Below are positions 1 through 11,988 of a DNA stretch of 64,000 nt, piece after piece (positions within the stretch are counted from its first letter, which is position 1; every line of letters starts with the position of its first letter). The position numbers were made by a program, and so were the translations under genes. Under the pieces are notes generated by a model. That model was not told the DNA's origin. It saw only the letters and a list, made by a program, of their open reading frames with translations, and ran no database searches. The DNA is from Petrosia ficiformis (lineage: Eukaryota > Porifera > Demospongiae > Haplosclerida > Petrosiidae), in NCBI GenBank assembly GCA_947044365.1, contig OX345641.1:6780347-6844346 (forward strand). The letters are read 5' to 3'.

Positions 1-115
1 GTATTAATGTACACATGTACAAGTACATTCACTAATGTACACATGTACGTACAAGTACATTCACCAATGTACACATGTACAAGTAATGTATTAATGTATA
101 CATGCCCTCAGGGGT
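1..115. repeat. Short tandem repeat of acatgtac palindromes
   Basis: Three to four imperfect copies of a 35-45 bp unit built around the palindrome gtacacatgtac and the word aagtacattcac. No coding potential is seen. It is a local satellite-like array cut by the window start. Confidence 0.7.
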
Positions 116-211
116 TAGAACTCAAAGGGACATATGTCCCTCGCTAATTCACAAAAAGGACATAATATGTCCCCAAAAATGCCAAAGGGGCTTAAAAAGG
201 GACATAAAAGC

Positions 212-247
212 AGGCCTAAACCCTAAACCTTAAACTCTAAACCCTAA
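212..247. repeat. Degenerate telomere-like heptamers
   Basis: Four to five consecutive units read ccctaaa, ccttaaa, ctctaaa and ccctaac. This resembles a degenerate interstitial C-strand telomere repeat with seven-base spacing. It is short and may be chance or a TE end. Confidence 0.45.
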
Positions 248-249
248 CA

Positions 250-970
250 GATCAAAGTCAATCAAGCCTTGGTCGGTACGATCCACGTTTTGTCACGCGT
301 ATAATAAATCGAGACACGCCCTTACGTACACGCCTAAGCTACGTCTACAACCGGTTCATTTAACTTATGCTGCCTGCTAGGAATTAAATTTTTATTAATT
401 AAATACAAAAGTCTTATTAATAAAATTATGTTGTATCATTATACATGTGAAAAAAGTCTTATAATTATATAGCAATATTATTATTAACAAAATTTCATGT
501 ATAAATATTTATATTTATTATTAACAAAATTTCATGTATAAATATTATAGAATTTACAAAGTTTAAGAAAATTCATTTGTGCCCCAGCTTAATCAATAAA
601 CTACAAGCAGAAATTCATTGTTGTTACATAATTAATTAATTATTATGATGTTGCAATTTTAATTGTTAAATGTAACTGTCATTATAACAGCGTTGCTAGG
701 TGCAGTGGAACGTGCGCTTAACAGCTGTTGGAACTTACACATTTAGGAAGTAATTATAATTTACAGGGAAAATCCCTAAGCTAGACATTGTAAGTGAAAC
801 AGATCCTCATCAAAAGCTACAATGCCAGTAATAGAGAAGTCAAGGTAAATTGCATTTGTAGTTACTTCGGTTTTCGGTTTTTTTTTCATGTTGCTTGGAA
901 CTTTTATGCAAACTGCAAAGTAATGACATAACTGTTTAAATCACTTGAATATACAACTCTAGTTATTCTA
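250..970. other. AT-rich intergenic stretch
   Basis: No exon, RNA gene or clear repeat end was recognised. A direct repeat of about 30 bp (ttattaacaaaatttcatgtataaatat) appears at about 480-545. Confidence 0.5.
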
Positions 971-3355
971 AACATTAAGTTACTTATTTTGAATTGTATG
1001 TCCCATCACATCGACAACTTAATGATTCAGATTTGTTGTTTAGTGAAGTCATAGAGCTGGTATTTAAACCAAAAATATTGACATTGCTTATTGATTACAC
1101 TTACAATTATTATATATAATTTCCATTTCTAAAATGTTTCCAGTTTCACCCATATAGTATAATTAAAAGAGTACACAACCTTACTTATATCTTTCACCAT
1201 GAATTATTATCTCGGGACATCATTATTTATTTAGTTTTGATATAGAGATTTTTCACTTCATGACTCTAATTTTTACTCTGCTTGTGTCGTGGTTTAGAGG
1301 AATGTCATTAGTTACTTAAGTGCAACCACTCTACTTACTCACCGCTTACTAAGGGAAATAATATTTCATGAATAATTAATTACCTAAGTGTTTGTATTCA
1401 AGTGCACTTTCCTAGAATTACTTCATATCTGCAACAGATGGCGGGGCTGATTACTGCTTTTCATAGTGTTGCCAAATGAACAGAACCCAGTCATGTGAAT
1501 ACAGAACACGGAGTAATGCAAGGTTACCAGGACAACTAAGTTAATCCTAAAGATTTTCAGCCCCATCTGTAGTCTAATCCTGTTGCACTCCTGAACATAA
1601 ATTCAAAGTGAGAAAAAGATATAGAATAAATCAAGAATACTTGCTACAAGATTGTTTTACAGAATAGTAATAATGAAAGGCAACTACCAGAAAATTCTGC
1701 TTCTAGCAACCATAGTGTATATAGGAAATTGTTTACCAATTCGTAAAGCTAGAGAAAGTGAGGAAACTATACCAGCAATGAATCTAGGATCTAGATTTTC
1801 TGCAACTATACAAATATTGGTAAGTATATATTACTTGTCACCTTAAAATAAAGTAGTTACTAACTCTCTCTTCTAATAGAATATAAGCACAAATGAAATC
1901 ATCAACACTGAATTAGAACCAATTTTGAGACGACTCCCCCAACTAATTGAATATAGTGATAAACTGAAGCAACTTAATGGAAGCTCTGATAATGGTGTAG
2001 AAGAAAGTAGTTCATATACATTGCAAGCAGCTGACGTTCTTTTGGATGCTGTACTTAGGGATGCTTGTGAATGGGTGAGCAATAAATATCAAAATGCACA
2101 CATACAGACCTCATCCACAAGTGTATTCATATTTTACCGCAATAATGTCCTGTAGCTAAAAACAAGAGAAGAAGTTAATCATAATTTGACCTGCTCAAAT
2201 GAGGATAGTTTAATGGAATTTCTGATACCAATTGCAGTTATTCCACAAATGGATGAAATATATGGGAATTTTCAGGAAGTTGCTGATAACGAGAGTGGTT
2301 ATGATGATGATTCTTTCAGTGGTGACCAATATAATGGGACATATAATTTTTAACAAGTCACTTTATACATTTCTAGAAATAATAATTATTTATAATTTTG
2401 AATCAGTGTATCATTGGTAGGTATATAATGCTCACTTAAAATATTTATTTTTATTATTATTGTTGTTGTCTAAAAATCATTATTAATTTTCATAGTGTTT
2501 ATTTATTATTTATTTATTAATTTCAATCATTCAAAATGTTGATATTTTTAGTTTATTTATAGTATGAGTAGTTTCTCAAATACAGTTAATAATTATAAAC
2601 TAAAATAATGTTAGGCTTACTGAATGGGTTTTAGTTTTAGTTAACTATGTGTTACTAAAAGTACCATTATCGGCAAGTTTTAGTCATAGTTATTACAGTG
2701 CACCTATATATAATTTAGGTCATTTGATTTTTATAATTTGATTTGATATGTAAATGTAGTAGGATTGCTGTATATATTTTATTATCATTATCAATATTAT
2801 TTATAATTTAAGTATATATAATTATACAGTTAAAGAAATAAGTTAATAACTATGTACCTTAAGAGCTGGTTGTTATGTGGTTTTCCAACAGTTTTGCACT
2901 TTCACAATCATTTCGAGAATTACATTATCCAAAATATAGTTACCGTATGCATCAGTCTAACAGTGAGATTAAATCATAAACACAAAGTATCAGTTGAGTA
3001 GTATAAATATTATACAGAACATCAGTTTGGTAGTCACTCTTTACTTTATAATGTCAACATAATTATTGGATGCCACTATTTTATTGATAGAATGCATGTG
3101 TCCAACAGCAAAGAGTGGAATTTCATAGCAACTATAATAGTATTGTCTGTGGGCAGTGACATTAGTTGTGATTTTGTGTTTAACATAACAAAACAGATTA
3201 GGAAAAGTTACTGTATGATTAATGTATACAGTAATACTAAAGTGGTTAATAAAAAAACCTGTAGTCAACTAAGATATAATCCCATCACACAATCAGATAC
3301 ACACCATCATGATTTGTACATCTTTTATATAGCATCACAGACTATACTTATACAG
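970..3355 (+). repeat. Left arm of large inverted duplication
   Basis: This segment recurs in reverse complement at about 10985-13650. Matching landmarks: aacattaagttacttatt (about 973) with 13620-13650; the SCH1 gene with SCH3; the tagttaactatgtgttac motif (2638) with 11700-11725; and cccatcacac near 3281 with 11040-11055. Both coding and non-coding parts match with many small changes, so this is a segmental duplication that includes a whole gene, its promoter and its downstream flank. Confidence 0.85.
1673..2353 (+). pseudogene. SCH1: truncated copy of secreted Cys-rich helical protein
   Basis: The three exons are 1673-1819, 1880-2074 and 2156-2353, with clean GT-AG introns of 60 and 81 bp, all phase 0. 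Exon 1 encodes a signal peptide beginning MKGNYQKILLLATIV with likely cleavage after GNC. Exon 2 ends in DACEW. Exon 3 starts like that of SCH3, but after the GYD residues an in-frame deletion of roughly 110 bp removes the Cys-x-Trp-x-x-Cys core and most of the later cysteines; the frame then ends in a non-cysteine tail. An in-frame ATG 21 bp upstream (1652) is possible, but MKG is the start conserved in SCH2, SCH3 and SCH5. The upstream region keeps the cagccccatctg element (1558-1569) but lacks the TATA box of its twin SCH3. It could still make a 179-residue secreted protein, but loss of both promoter core and conserved cysteines argues for a decaying copy. Confidence 0.75.
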
Positions 3356-3550
3356 CATACATACATACATACATGCATACATACATACATGTTCTATTGT
3401 CTTATTAGTGGGTGGAATGTTCTGTTCTCTACATTGTAAATAGTGATGTATGACATACATACATGCATACATACTTAAATACATACATACATACATACAT
3501 AAATACATACATACATACATAGTTACATACATACATACATACATACATAC
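3356..3550. repeat. catacata microsatellite
   Basis: Two blocks of (cata)n and (catg/cata)n tetranucleotides, 3356-3390 and 3450-3550, separated by about 60 bp of unique sequence. Open frames across it, such as Met-Tyr-Val-Cys runs, are repeat artefacts. Confidence 0.9.
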
Positions 3551-3559
3551 ACGTTTTTT

Positions 3560-4120
3560 GAATAATAATCACTGACACCCTTGGCATTAATTTTTATTGT
3601 ATAATGTACCTGTAATAACCACTCCTGACAGCTGGTTTCTCACATGTGAAAGTCTAATGTGTATGCTTTTGTGGCCCAAAAGGCCTTTTGTACATCGCTA
3701 TGATTGCTTTCCTCACACTATTGTACGTGTATATGATACTACATTTACTAGTACTTATATGAGACTCTAACTTGTGGTAAGAAAGAAATGTACCTGTCAA
3801 GAGACTCAGGACCTCTTACCATAGATACATGATATGAAAAAAAGAAATGTAGACAATACCAATTAGATCAGTTATTTCACTCAATCATAATACAGTATGT
3901 ACTTTAGAAAATGAAGATCACTGTGCATTAAACTTATTAAATTTTAATTAGCTATTGATGTACCAATGAATGTTTTTAGAATAATGAAGATTACAGTACA
4001 GTAGTTAATGTTAATGTGCACATGTATTATGTATGTAACACATAAGTATAAATTGTTTGTAATAGTATTTTAGGGGAACAAAATTGGACACGATAATTTT
4101 GTTTTGAATTCTATTTTTAT
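3560..4120. other. Non-coding stretch, nothing recognised
   Basis: AT-rich sequence without a supported exon or clear repeat boundary. Confidence 0.4.
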
Positions 4121-4124
4121 TATA

Positions 4125-4432
4125 TTATCTACCAATAACAAAATATGAGTTCTTTGTGTTTCTTTTACTTTCCTTTATTGAGTTTGCCAAATGCAATGTA
4201 TCATTGTCAACAGCTACTTCTCTCTGGGGCTGTACAATGAATTCTTTGTTTCTTTTTAACAAGTGGTATCTATTACGTGAGAGTACCAGTTCTCGGTCTT
4301 GTCCACGATATTCTTCTTGAATAGGTATCATTAGTTGCTTAATGTTTCTTTGATTACCTCTCCATATTATCCAGTATATTACAAAAATTATAATAAACAC
4401 ACTGATGAAAAGTAATATTAACATCAACATAT
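4125..4432 (-). CDS. Possible last exon of an unidentified membrane protein
   Basis: On the minus strand a good splice acceptor (ttatttccctgtag, AG at 4433-4434) opens a frame in phase 1. It encodes a strongly hydrophobic helix (MLMLILLFISVFIIIFVIYW), a positively charged stop-transfer RGNQRN, and a polar tail of about 75 residues with many Arg and Lys, ending in a stop at 4125. This looks like the transmembrane-plus-tail exon of a type I protein. No matching upstream exons were found between 4440 and 5800. The nearest signal-peptide exon (SCH2) ends in a different phase and has lost its donor, so the two do not join simply. It may be an orphan exon left by a rearrangement, or a chance open frame. 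Confidence 0.3.
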
Positions 4433-4499
4433 CTACAGGGAAATAAAATTATAACGTAGTATTAAAGAACATTTTCATTCGGTGTTCTTAATTTTAATT

Positions 4500-5240
4500 C
4501 TACATTATTCCAGCTTAGGCTCAAAGCCATGTAATCCTTGATACTACATCAAACGCTGAAGCAGGAAGCTGCATCTTTTTTAATTCACTGAAGTTAGTAC
4601 GTAAACACGAGCCACACTAGATCTACATTTGTATTTGCTTAGAGCCAACAGCTAGCCCACTGACATTGACTAAAGTTAGTATGTAAACACAATCTTAGTG
4701 CTCTAACAAACAGTTTATCTCAGAAACAATAATCAATTAAATGCAGCCACACTAGATCTATTTGCTTGAGACCAACAGCCAGCCCATTCACAGCCATTGC
4801 CATTCCTCAAAGCATCTTTATTCTTTACAGTTGCAAGTGCTGTTAATTTTAAAATAAACAAAGATTATTTATACATACAACACTGAAATATTTGATACGC
4901 CAACTTCAACTTTCAACTTTAAAACTCCAGCATCTTGTTAGTAAGCACTACTTTCAGTACTTTTTTGTGTGGTTAGAACTTGTATTAAACTACTTGAGAT
5001 CTATTAACCACAGCCATACTGGATTATTTGTTAGCTAGACTGTAGTTATAGTTATAATCACAGTCCCAACCAATAGTCATCCCACAAAACCTTACTGGCA
5101 TCCCTATTGGTTTTGTTAGGTCCTTGTACTGTCATTACCTTGCAGTATCTTTATTCTTTGCAGTTACAAGCACTGTGACTTTGAAAATCTCTATTATTTG
5201 TATAGACAGCACTGGAAAATTAACTGACTATTCTTTCTGA
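4500..5240. repeat. Diverged internal direct repeats
   Basis: Related blocks recur: agcatctttattctttacagttgcaag near 4803 and the same words near 5145, and gccacactagatctattt near 4610 and 4745. No function was recognised. It is probably an old, decayed transposable element. Confidence 0.45.
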
Positions 5241-5479
5241 TACTTGATGAAAATATTTATATTGTAGTGGAAGTGCACTTCCATAGCTTCAGTTGTCTGA
5301 CCATGAATATGCACTAAACAACTACATAAACACACAAAATGCTAATCATATGTGCTAGTCAATGCATAAGATCATATGTATTACTCAGCAGATAATAATT
5401 ACATATGTAATACATAAGATCATATGTAGCAGATAGTAATTTTAATGTTAACTATTGTAATGACCCTTTTTGAAATGAA

Positions 5480-5636
5480 AACACCACAAACAAAATGAAA
5501 AGTGACATCCTTTTACAATACATACACACATACATACATACATTTCATTTCGTACATACATACAAAATGAAAAGTGACATCCTTTTACAATACATACATA
5601 CATACATATACCTTTCATTTCATACATACATACGAA
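5480..5636. repeat. Direct repeat of about 80 bp with catacata tracts
   Basis: The sequence aaaatgaaaagtgacatcct plus ttttacaatacatac occurs at about 5493 and again at about 5565, each followed by a catacata tract and a tttcattt motif. This is a two-unit tandem duplication. Confidence 0.8.
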
Positions 5637-5649
5637 ATGCAAAATATTT

Positions 5650-5793
5650 GTCTAGTTGCACAAAATCCAGATAGTAGATTCGATTCATTGCTGGTATAGT
5701 TTCCTCACTTTCTCTAGCTTTACAAATGGGTAAACAATTTCCTATATATACTATGGTTGCTAGAAGCAGAATTTTCTGGTAGTTGCCTTTCAT
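5650..5793 (-). pseudogene. SCH2: relic of exon 1 of the secreted protein family
   Basis: The minus-strand frame from 5793 begins MKGNYQKILLLATIVYIGNC, nearly the same as SCH1 and SCH3, and continues to EETIPAMN. It then acquires a small insertion and loses the splice donor: the position of ttg|gtaagt now reads ttttgcattt. No exon 2 or exon 3 was found downstream on the minus strand; catacata repeats follow. The promoter is still recognisable upstream. This is a third copy of the SCH1/SCH3 type, cut off after the signal peptide. Confidence 0.75.
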
Positions 5794-5905
5794 TATCACT
5801 ATTCTGTAAAACAATTTGGTAACAACTATTATATAATTTTGCTGTCTTAATGTAAGACCTATCTTGTTCTCACTTTGGATTGATGTTCAGATGTGCAACT
5901 GAACG

Positions 5906-5928
5906 TATTTATATACAGGTGGAGCTGA
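5906..5928 (-). promoter_or_regulatory. TATA box and upstream element of SCH2 relic
   Basis: In gene orientation tcagctccacctg is followed directly by tatataaata. The same pairing occurs at SCH3, SCH5 and SCH7. Confidence 0.6.
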
Positions 5929-6099
5929 AATTAATTTAGAACTAATTTTCATTGTGTATGTTATACACTTGAGTGTGTTCTGTTTGGCCAAAAGAATTAA
6001 AGTAGTAATGAGCCCCACCAATGTCCATATTATGCAATGTTTATAATTATAGTAAACAATAGATCACAAAAAAACTACTCTAAAATAATTTGTTATTTC

Positions 6100-6480
6100 C
6101 TTAGTTGCAAAGAATAAGTATGGTTGATAGTAGTCTTGCGAGCCAGACTCCTCCCCTTTTTGAGATCGGACAGCAGAGGGAGTCTGAGTTGACTTTTCTG
6201 TCCCAGCCAATGAATTTGGCCGCAGGTGTTGGTATGAAAATTAGACCACGTCAAACTGTGAATATTGTTATCCTTTTTTATTCTACATCTGTGTTAAAAA
6301 CTGAGATAGCTAATGAACCAATGATACATGATTTTACTAAGAATTTGTGTTTACTTTGAAGATGAGGCAGAAAGAAGCAGTAGCTAGCTTTTCACAGGAA
6401 TTGATGCACTCGCTTGCCTGCAGATTTGGGAAGTCTCTCCATTCCCCACAATTTATGATGGTTTTTAAAATCTTCTAGGA
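6100..6480. other. Non-coding stretch with a TE-end-like motif
   Basis: Around 6131 the word agtcttgcgagccagactcc resembles ends seen at about 28117 and 32440 (agtctcgc and gcgagact). This suggests a small dispersed element, but the full boundaries were not resolved. Confidence 0.35.
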
Positions 6481-6490
6481 ACGTCATATG

Positions 6491-6803
6491 CAGGGCCACT
6501 GAGAGGGGGGGGGGGCAACAGGGGCAACTGCCCCGGGGCCCCACATTCTCTTGGGGCCCCAAACGTTTTGACCATTATTATATAGATAAGCTTACTCAAT
6601 TATATGAAACACAAGCTAGATAAAACAATAATAATAGTTATAATAATTATTATTTATACCTGAAACAGTGACACATGTAAGCTGAATGAGCAATTATTGT
6701 TAATAACACGCAATTAATTAATTAACCACACCCACTATGAATAATTAATTAGCTAAAAATTTTTGGCACCCCATGGGCTCCTTTCAACCTCTCAGCGGCC
6801 CTG
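6491..6803. mobile_element. hAT-like MITE with 8-bp target duplication
   Basis: The 313-bp element starts cagggccactgagagg and ends cctctcagcggccctg, a 16-bp terminal inverted repeat with one mismatch. It is flanked on both sides by the same 8 bases, gtcatatg (6483-6490 and 6804-6811). An 8-bp duplication and CAGGG termini are typical of hAT superfamily non-autonomous elements. It contains a G-run and a gggcaactgccccggggccc block and has no coding capacity. Confidence 0.88.
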
Positions 6804-6819
6804 GTCATATGTAGTTTAA

Positions 6820-7398
6820 GGTGGTACTAGGGAGTGGGCGGATGCGACTCCAATCAGTTTCAAAATAGATTATATAATATGACTCTAACCTGGTGTAATA
6901 GCAACCTTCATATCTTCTAATCACCTTTATAGGGTCCTGGAATTGATAAAACATAATTATATAAAATGTCCATTTTTGCAATCGCAATAAGTACAAAACC
7001 GAAAAGCCACGCCCACCAATCATGGCGTGCACCAAGTACAATGCATTTAGAGAAAAAAAATAGAGCCGTTTTCTGGAAATTCATTTTACTTTTATAGTTA
7101 CAAGAGGCTGAAGAAAGCTGAATTCTGTAGCTTTTCACTGAAACCATAAAATTTACCTTTCTAGACACTATCAAACTCCGATCTTTCTCAGAGACCAACT
7201 ACAGTTACCCCGCCATTGTTTACCACCCACCACCTGTGGGCCATGTTTAGCATTTAGGCCCAATAATTATGCCCCGGGTGGGTGTGGCTTCCAAAAAATA
7301 CAGAATGGAACCAGATTGTATGCAGCAAGAAGCTGGCAAGACTAGAAAAAGTTTCATTTTATATAAGACTTTCATCTACCCCTCCCCCTAGTACAACC
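6820..7398. mobile_element. TTAA-flanked non-autonomous DNA transposon
   Basis: The 579-bp element is flanked by ttaa at 6816-6819 and 7399-7402. Its ends are ggtggtactaggg and the complement of ggttgtactaggg (one mismatch). TTAA target duplications are used by piggyBac and Kolobok elements. The inside has no intact transposase. It lies only 16 bp from the preceding hAT element. Confidence 0.8.
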
Positions 7399-7402
7399 TT
7401 AA

Positions 7403-7760
7403 CAAAGGAACTCTGAATCCCTTGATCAATGTGTTGATATCATTTGTTACCTGTAATAAATGAAATGGAATCCAGCAGGTATCATTTTAATCCCTTGAAT
7501 CTTGGTCCTACATTGCAACTAATACCTATCTCGCTGCCCTATGGAACATCCAATAACTCTTGCTCGAGTTTAAGTTTGATCCATGAGTGGGTATGACACA
7601 AATTACTATTCTCAAATTTTTTTTATTAATCATACAAAAAAAAAACAAATCCATAAGTGAAAAATAAGACATTATTATTATTATTCATAATTATTTATAT
7701 AAAAATTTAAGAGATTTTTTAAAGTTTTGTTCTCTAGCCAATTTCAGTAATTCATGGAGG
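7403..7760. other. Non-coding, downstream flank of SCH4
   Basis: AT-rich with A and T homopolymers near 7619-7645. No gene is seen. Confidence 0.5.
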
Positions 7761-7763
7761 CTG

Positions 7764-8779
7764 CTAGTTTTCACAGACAGTCTCCCCATAACATTCGTAA
7801 TCATAATTACTCTTATCAATAATATACTGTAGAATGTCTTCAGAATCAGAGATAGCTTGAAAATCTGGATTATCCTTAAAATTGCATAATATCCATTGAC
7901 ATTTATTAACACCACCATTAGTCCCTTGGTACTCTAATAGAGCTGCGTCAATGCCACTGATTACGTGTTGTGCACTCACTTGGGTTGCTAGTTGACTAAC
8001 TTCAGATGAAGTACAGTTGAAATTATCAATGTTTACAATGTCAGAAAGCTATATATATATAATATAAATGAAAAAGAGAGGAGATTAAATTGTTTCAATG
8101 AATGCATAGAAAATAAAAGGATGCAATAGAATGATGGTAGATAGACAGATGAATGAACAGAAGAGTAAATTAATGTATAGGTACATGGCTGTTAGTAATC
8201 AAGACATTTTAATGTATACCAAATTTTTAATCATCTTTACATTAAATTCAAACGTACCCATTCACAAGCATCTTCAATAACAGCATCAATCACAATACTA
8301 ATGGCAGTTAACTCTATGGAATTATAATTCCCTCCGGATCCATTCATCTCGTCTACATAAGATCTGATTATATCTTGCTGGTTCATCAATTTTGAAATAT
8401 TGACAAGTACTTCCAATAATAGCTCATTATTCTTCTCTGGTTTCAGAAAATTTGGAGTTGTCATTTCCTTAAACATAAATAAATATTATGTAATTATAAT
8501 GCTTATATGAATAATTATGTTACCAACATCTATATAGATCTATACATAATTAATTTATAATGATATGGCGACATAATTATTATTATAACACATATCAAGC
8601 AAAGAATAAAGATCGCTCACCAAAATAGACTCTGCAGTTTTCACCCCTTTCTTAAACTCCCTAAGGAGAATATCATTATTCGACCCTCTAGTACTTCTGT
8701 TAGTAGACACAGGCATGCTTAGTGCAAGACTGAGAGACAGGCAGATACAAATTTTAAATAATCCCGAAACTTTCATCAT
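7764..8779 (-). CDS. SCH4: divergent secreted Cys-rich helical protein
   Basis: Three exons on the minus strand, 8779-8621, 8467-8258 and 8048-7764, with GT-AG introns of 153 and 209 bp, all phase 0, giving 217 residues. Exon 1 encodes a signal peptide (MMKVSGLFKICICLSLSLAL) and ends in Ile-Leu, as in the other copies. Exon 2 ends in EDACEW, the family hallmark. Exon 3 opens with Leu, has FNC about ten residues in, the core KCQWILCNF and two late cysteines before the stop. Outside these landmarks it shares little with SCH1-SCH3, so it is an old paralogue. Upstream in-frame methionines extend the frame to 8863, but the first signal-peptide-compatible start is the double ATG at 8779. The function is unknown. 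The predicted content is mostly helical, and the product should be secreted. Confidence 0.85.
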
Positions 8780-8867
8780 GATATTTTCTTCTTTTCTCCT
8801 CTGTTTAATAATTATGCTTCTTTGAGTGCTTAGATCTCTAACATGATCTTCAACAACGTTCATCTCC

Positions 8868-8882
8868 TTTTTATAAGCTTAT
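8868..8882 (-). promoter_or_regulatory. TATA box of SCH4
   Basis: In gene orientation agcttataaaaagg lies about 90 bp before the ATG. Unlike its paralogues, the agctccacctg element is not obvious just upstream. Confidence 0.55.
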
Positions 8883-8899
8883 AGCTGAAACTCATGACA

Positions 8900-9630
8900 T
8901 TAATTATGGAAGCCAGCTGAGTACTTAAAGTCCCAGTTTACAATTAATTACCTATAAGGATATGAGACATAATTATATAATAATTACAGCGCTTTTCCGA
9001 GGAATCTTATTTTGGTTTTGTGTGAAATGTTACATATAGAAACAGTAATTTTGAATGTTGCATAACAGCAGCAATTTGGAATCCTGCCAATTCAGTACTA
9101 GGAAATTGGCTAATGTTCTCATTCATTAATTAAATATTCCAGGAATTCAGGTCCACGTGCTGACATGCATTACATTTTTAAAGGAAATAATGTCAAACAC
9201 TATAAGCCTAAGGTGACATCATTAATGCCTAATGACTTCTACACGACATCAGCAATTTGGATTGGTTGTAATGTAATATCTGGTAACTGCATGCATACAT
9301 CCACATGTACATACATATCTTATCTTGCAATTCAACATGATGATAGATCTTTGCATCAGCTGTATTGCATTTGACCAATCAGTTTTCAATTATCACAACG
9401 CAAAGCAAGTCTTTGCATCATCATGTGAACCCTTATACATAATTAAAATTCTGTTCATACTCAATTTCATGTCATTACCTGATATAATGTATTACATAAC
9501 CAAAAGCTAACAATGGGATCATCATGAAGTTGTTGAATTCAGCAGTATTTTGTTTCTCGACTATGAAAAATTGTGCAGTCAATAATTATTGATATAATGT
9601 CCACACAATTACCTCTCTGATCAGTTACCA
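8900..9630. other. Intergenic, no gene recognised
   Basis: No exon with splice sites or family similarity was found on either strand. Confidence 0.5.
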
Positions 9631-9635
9631 GATTG

Positions 9636-11057
9636 AATCCGATCACACAAACAGATACACACCAACATGATTTGTACATCTTTAAATTCAACTAGCATCA
9701 TTGACTATACTTATACAGTTTCACTGCAGGATTATGGTATGATGCTCACTACAAGGATAGTGACGACTTAATTTGTATTTTTGTAGTAGCTACATCAATA
9801 TTTTATTTTTTTTAATTTGCATATAATTATGATGTGTTCACAGGGGTAACATTTTGTTGTTGTTATCTTTATTGGCTTCGAACAACTATGCCAGCCCATC
9901 ATCCTGCAGATACAATGCCTTCTGTAGTAATGTTATTACAGCAACATATGTAACAATGCTTCAAGTATTTAATTTTAGTTGTGGAACTATGCAAACAAGT
10001 TACCCGTACAAATACATCTGTTCATAATTAAAAAAATTGTTTTACTACAGTTGCAGTGTAAATTGTTAGTCTGTGTTGCAGGTTGTTATGGATAATAAGG
10101 CCACACCAAAAATATAATTACATGATCGCTAGATGTTCCTAGAACACATACCCCGCGCAACATTTGTAACAGTCATTGAGTATATCTTCAATGGAACCCA
10201 TGATTATTATGAAGGACATATAATATTATTATATATAATTATAGCTATCAACTTTTAGAAAGTCATTTTTCGAAAATCGGAAAATGACTTTCTAAAAGTT
10301 GATATATCCTCGAAAAGCTTGAAATTGATCGTAGAAGAACGTCGCCATACCTTGGAGTGGTCCACTGTATCTACAATTCTGTTATTATCTGGTCCACCAT
10401 TTTTTTCGGTCGGTCATGCCTTCATAATAAACACGAGTTCGATATACAATTATGTTGTATTGCGCGGGATATATATGTGTTCTAGGAACATATATTATAA
10501 TTATTGGATGCCACTATTTTATTGATAGAATGCCTGTGTCCAAAAGGAAGTAGTGGAATGTATTTCAATTTTAGTTGTGGCCCAGGCTTATTATCCGTAA
10601 CAACCTGCACCACAGACTAATAATTTACACTGCAACTGTAGTAAAAACAATTGTTTTTAATTATGAACAGATGTATTCATATGAGTAACTTGTTTGCATA
10701 ATTCCACAACTAAAATTAAATATTTGAAGCATTGTTAAATATGTTGCTGTAATAACATTACTACAGAAGGCATTCTATCTGCAGGATGCATGGGCAGGCA
10801 TAGCTCTTTGAAGCCAATAAAGATAACAACGACATTAATCAAAACGTTACCCCTGTGAACACATCATAATTATATGTATTTTTAAAAAAATATTGATGTA
10901 GCTACTACAAAAATACAAATTAAGTCGTCCCTATCCTTGTAATGAGCATTATACCATAATCCTGCAGTGAAACTGTATAAGTATAGTCCATGATGCTATA
11001 TAGTTGAATTTAAAGATGTACAAATCATGATGGTGTGTATCTGTTTGTGTGATGGGA
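9636..11057. repeat. 1.4-kb palindromic element with nested hairpin
   Basis: The outer arms of about 470-480 bp, 9636-10108 and 10577-11057, are inverted copies (for example ggattatggtatgatgctca against tgagcattataccataatcc). Inside, gttcctagaacacat with cccgcgcaa (10127-10160) is inverted at about 10459-10497. At the centre is a perfect hairpin with 24-bp arms (10246-10269 and 10281-10304) and an 11-base loop. The right outer arm is continuous with the right arm of the large inverted duplication. Confidence 0.8.
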
Positions 11058-11988
11058 TTCAATTATTTATAACTTAGTTGACTACAGGTTTTTTATTAAC
11101 CACTTTAGTATTACTCTATACATTAATCATACAGTAACTTTTCCTAATCTGTTTTGTTATGTTAAACACAAAATCATAACTAATGTCACTGGCCACAACA
11201 ATACTATTATAAAAAATAGTGGTTGCTATGAAATTCCACTACTTGCTGTTGGACACATGCATTAAAATAGTGGCATCCAATAATTATGTTGACATTATAA
11301 AGTAAAGAGCGACTACCGAACTGATGTTCCGTATAACATTTATACACAACTGTCACTCTGTGTTTATGATTTAATCTCACTGTTAGACTGATGCATACAG
11401 TAACTATATTTTGGATAATGTATGCCTAACAAATTCTCGAAATGATTGTGAAAGTGCAAAACTGTTGGAAAACCACATAACAACCTGCTCTTATAAATAA
11501 GGTACATATTTATTAACTTATTTCTTTAACTGTATAATTATATATACTTAAATTATAAATAATATTGATGATGATAATGAAATATATACAGCAATCCTAC
11601 TACATTTACATATCAAATCAAATTATAAAAATCAAATGACCTAAATTATATATAGGTGCACTGTAATAACTATGACTAAAACTTGCCGATAATGGTACTT
11701 TTAGTAACACATAGTTAACTAAAACTAAAACCCATTCAGTAAGCCTAACATTATTTTAGTTAATAATTATTAACTGTATTTGAGAAACTACTCATACTAT
11801 AAATAAACTAAAAATATCAACATTTTGAATGATTGAAAATAATAAATAAATAATAAATAAATAATAAATAAACACTATGAAAATTAATAAGGATTTTTAG
11901 ACTACAACAAATAATAAATATTTTAAGTGAGCATTGTATACCAATGATAAATTGATTAAGAAATTATAAATAGTAATTATTTCTAAAG

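Noticed and set aside
3335..3544. Met-Tyr-Val-Cys repeat open frames
   Set aside because: They are translations of the catacata microsatellite and have no independent support.
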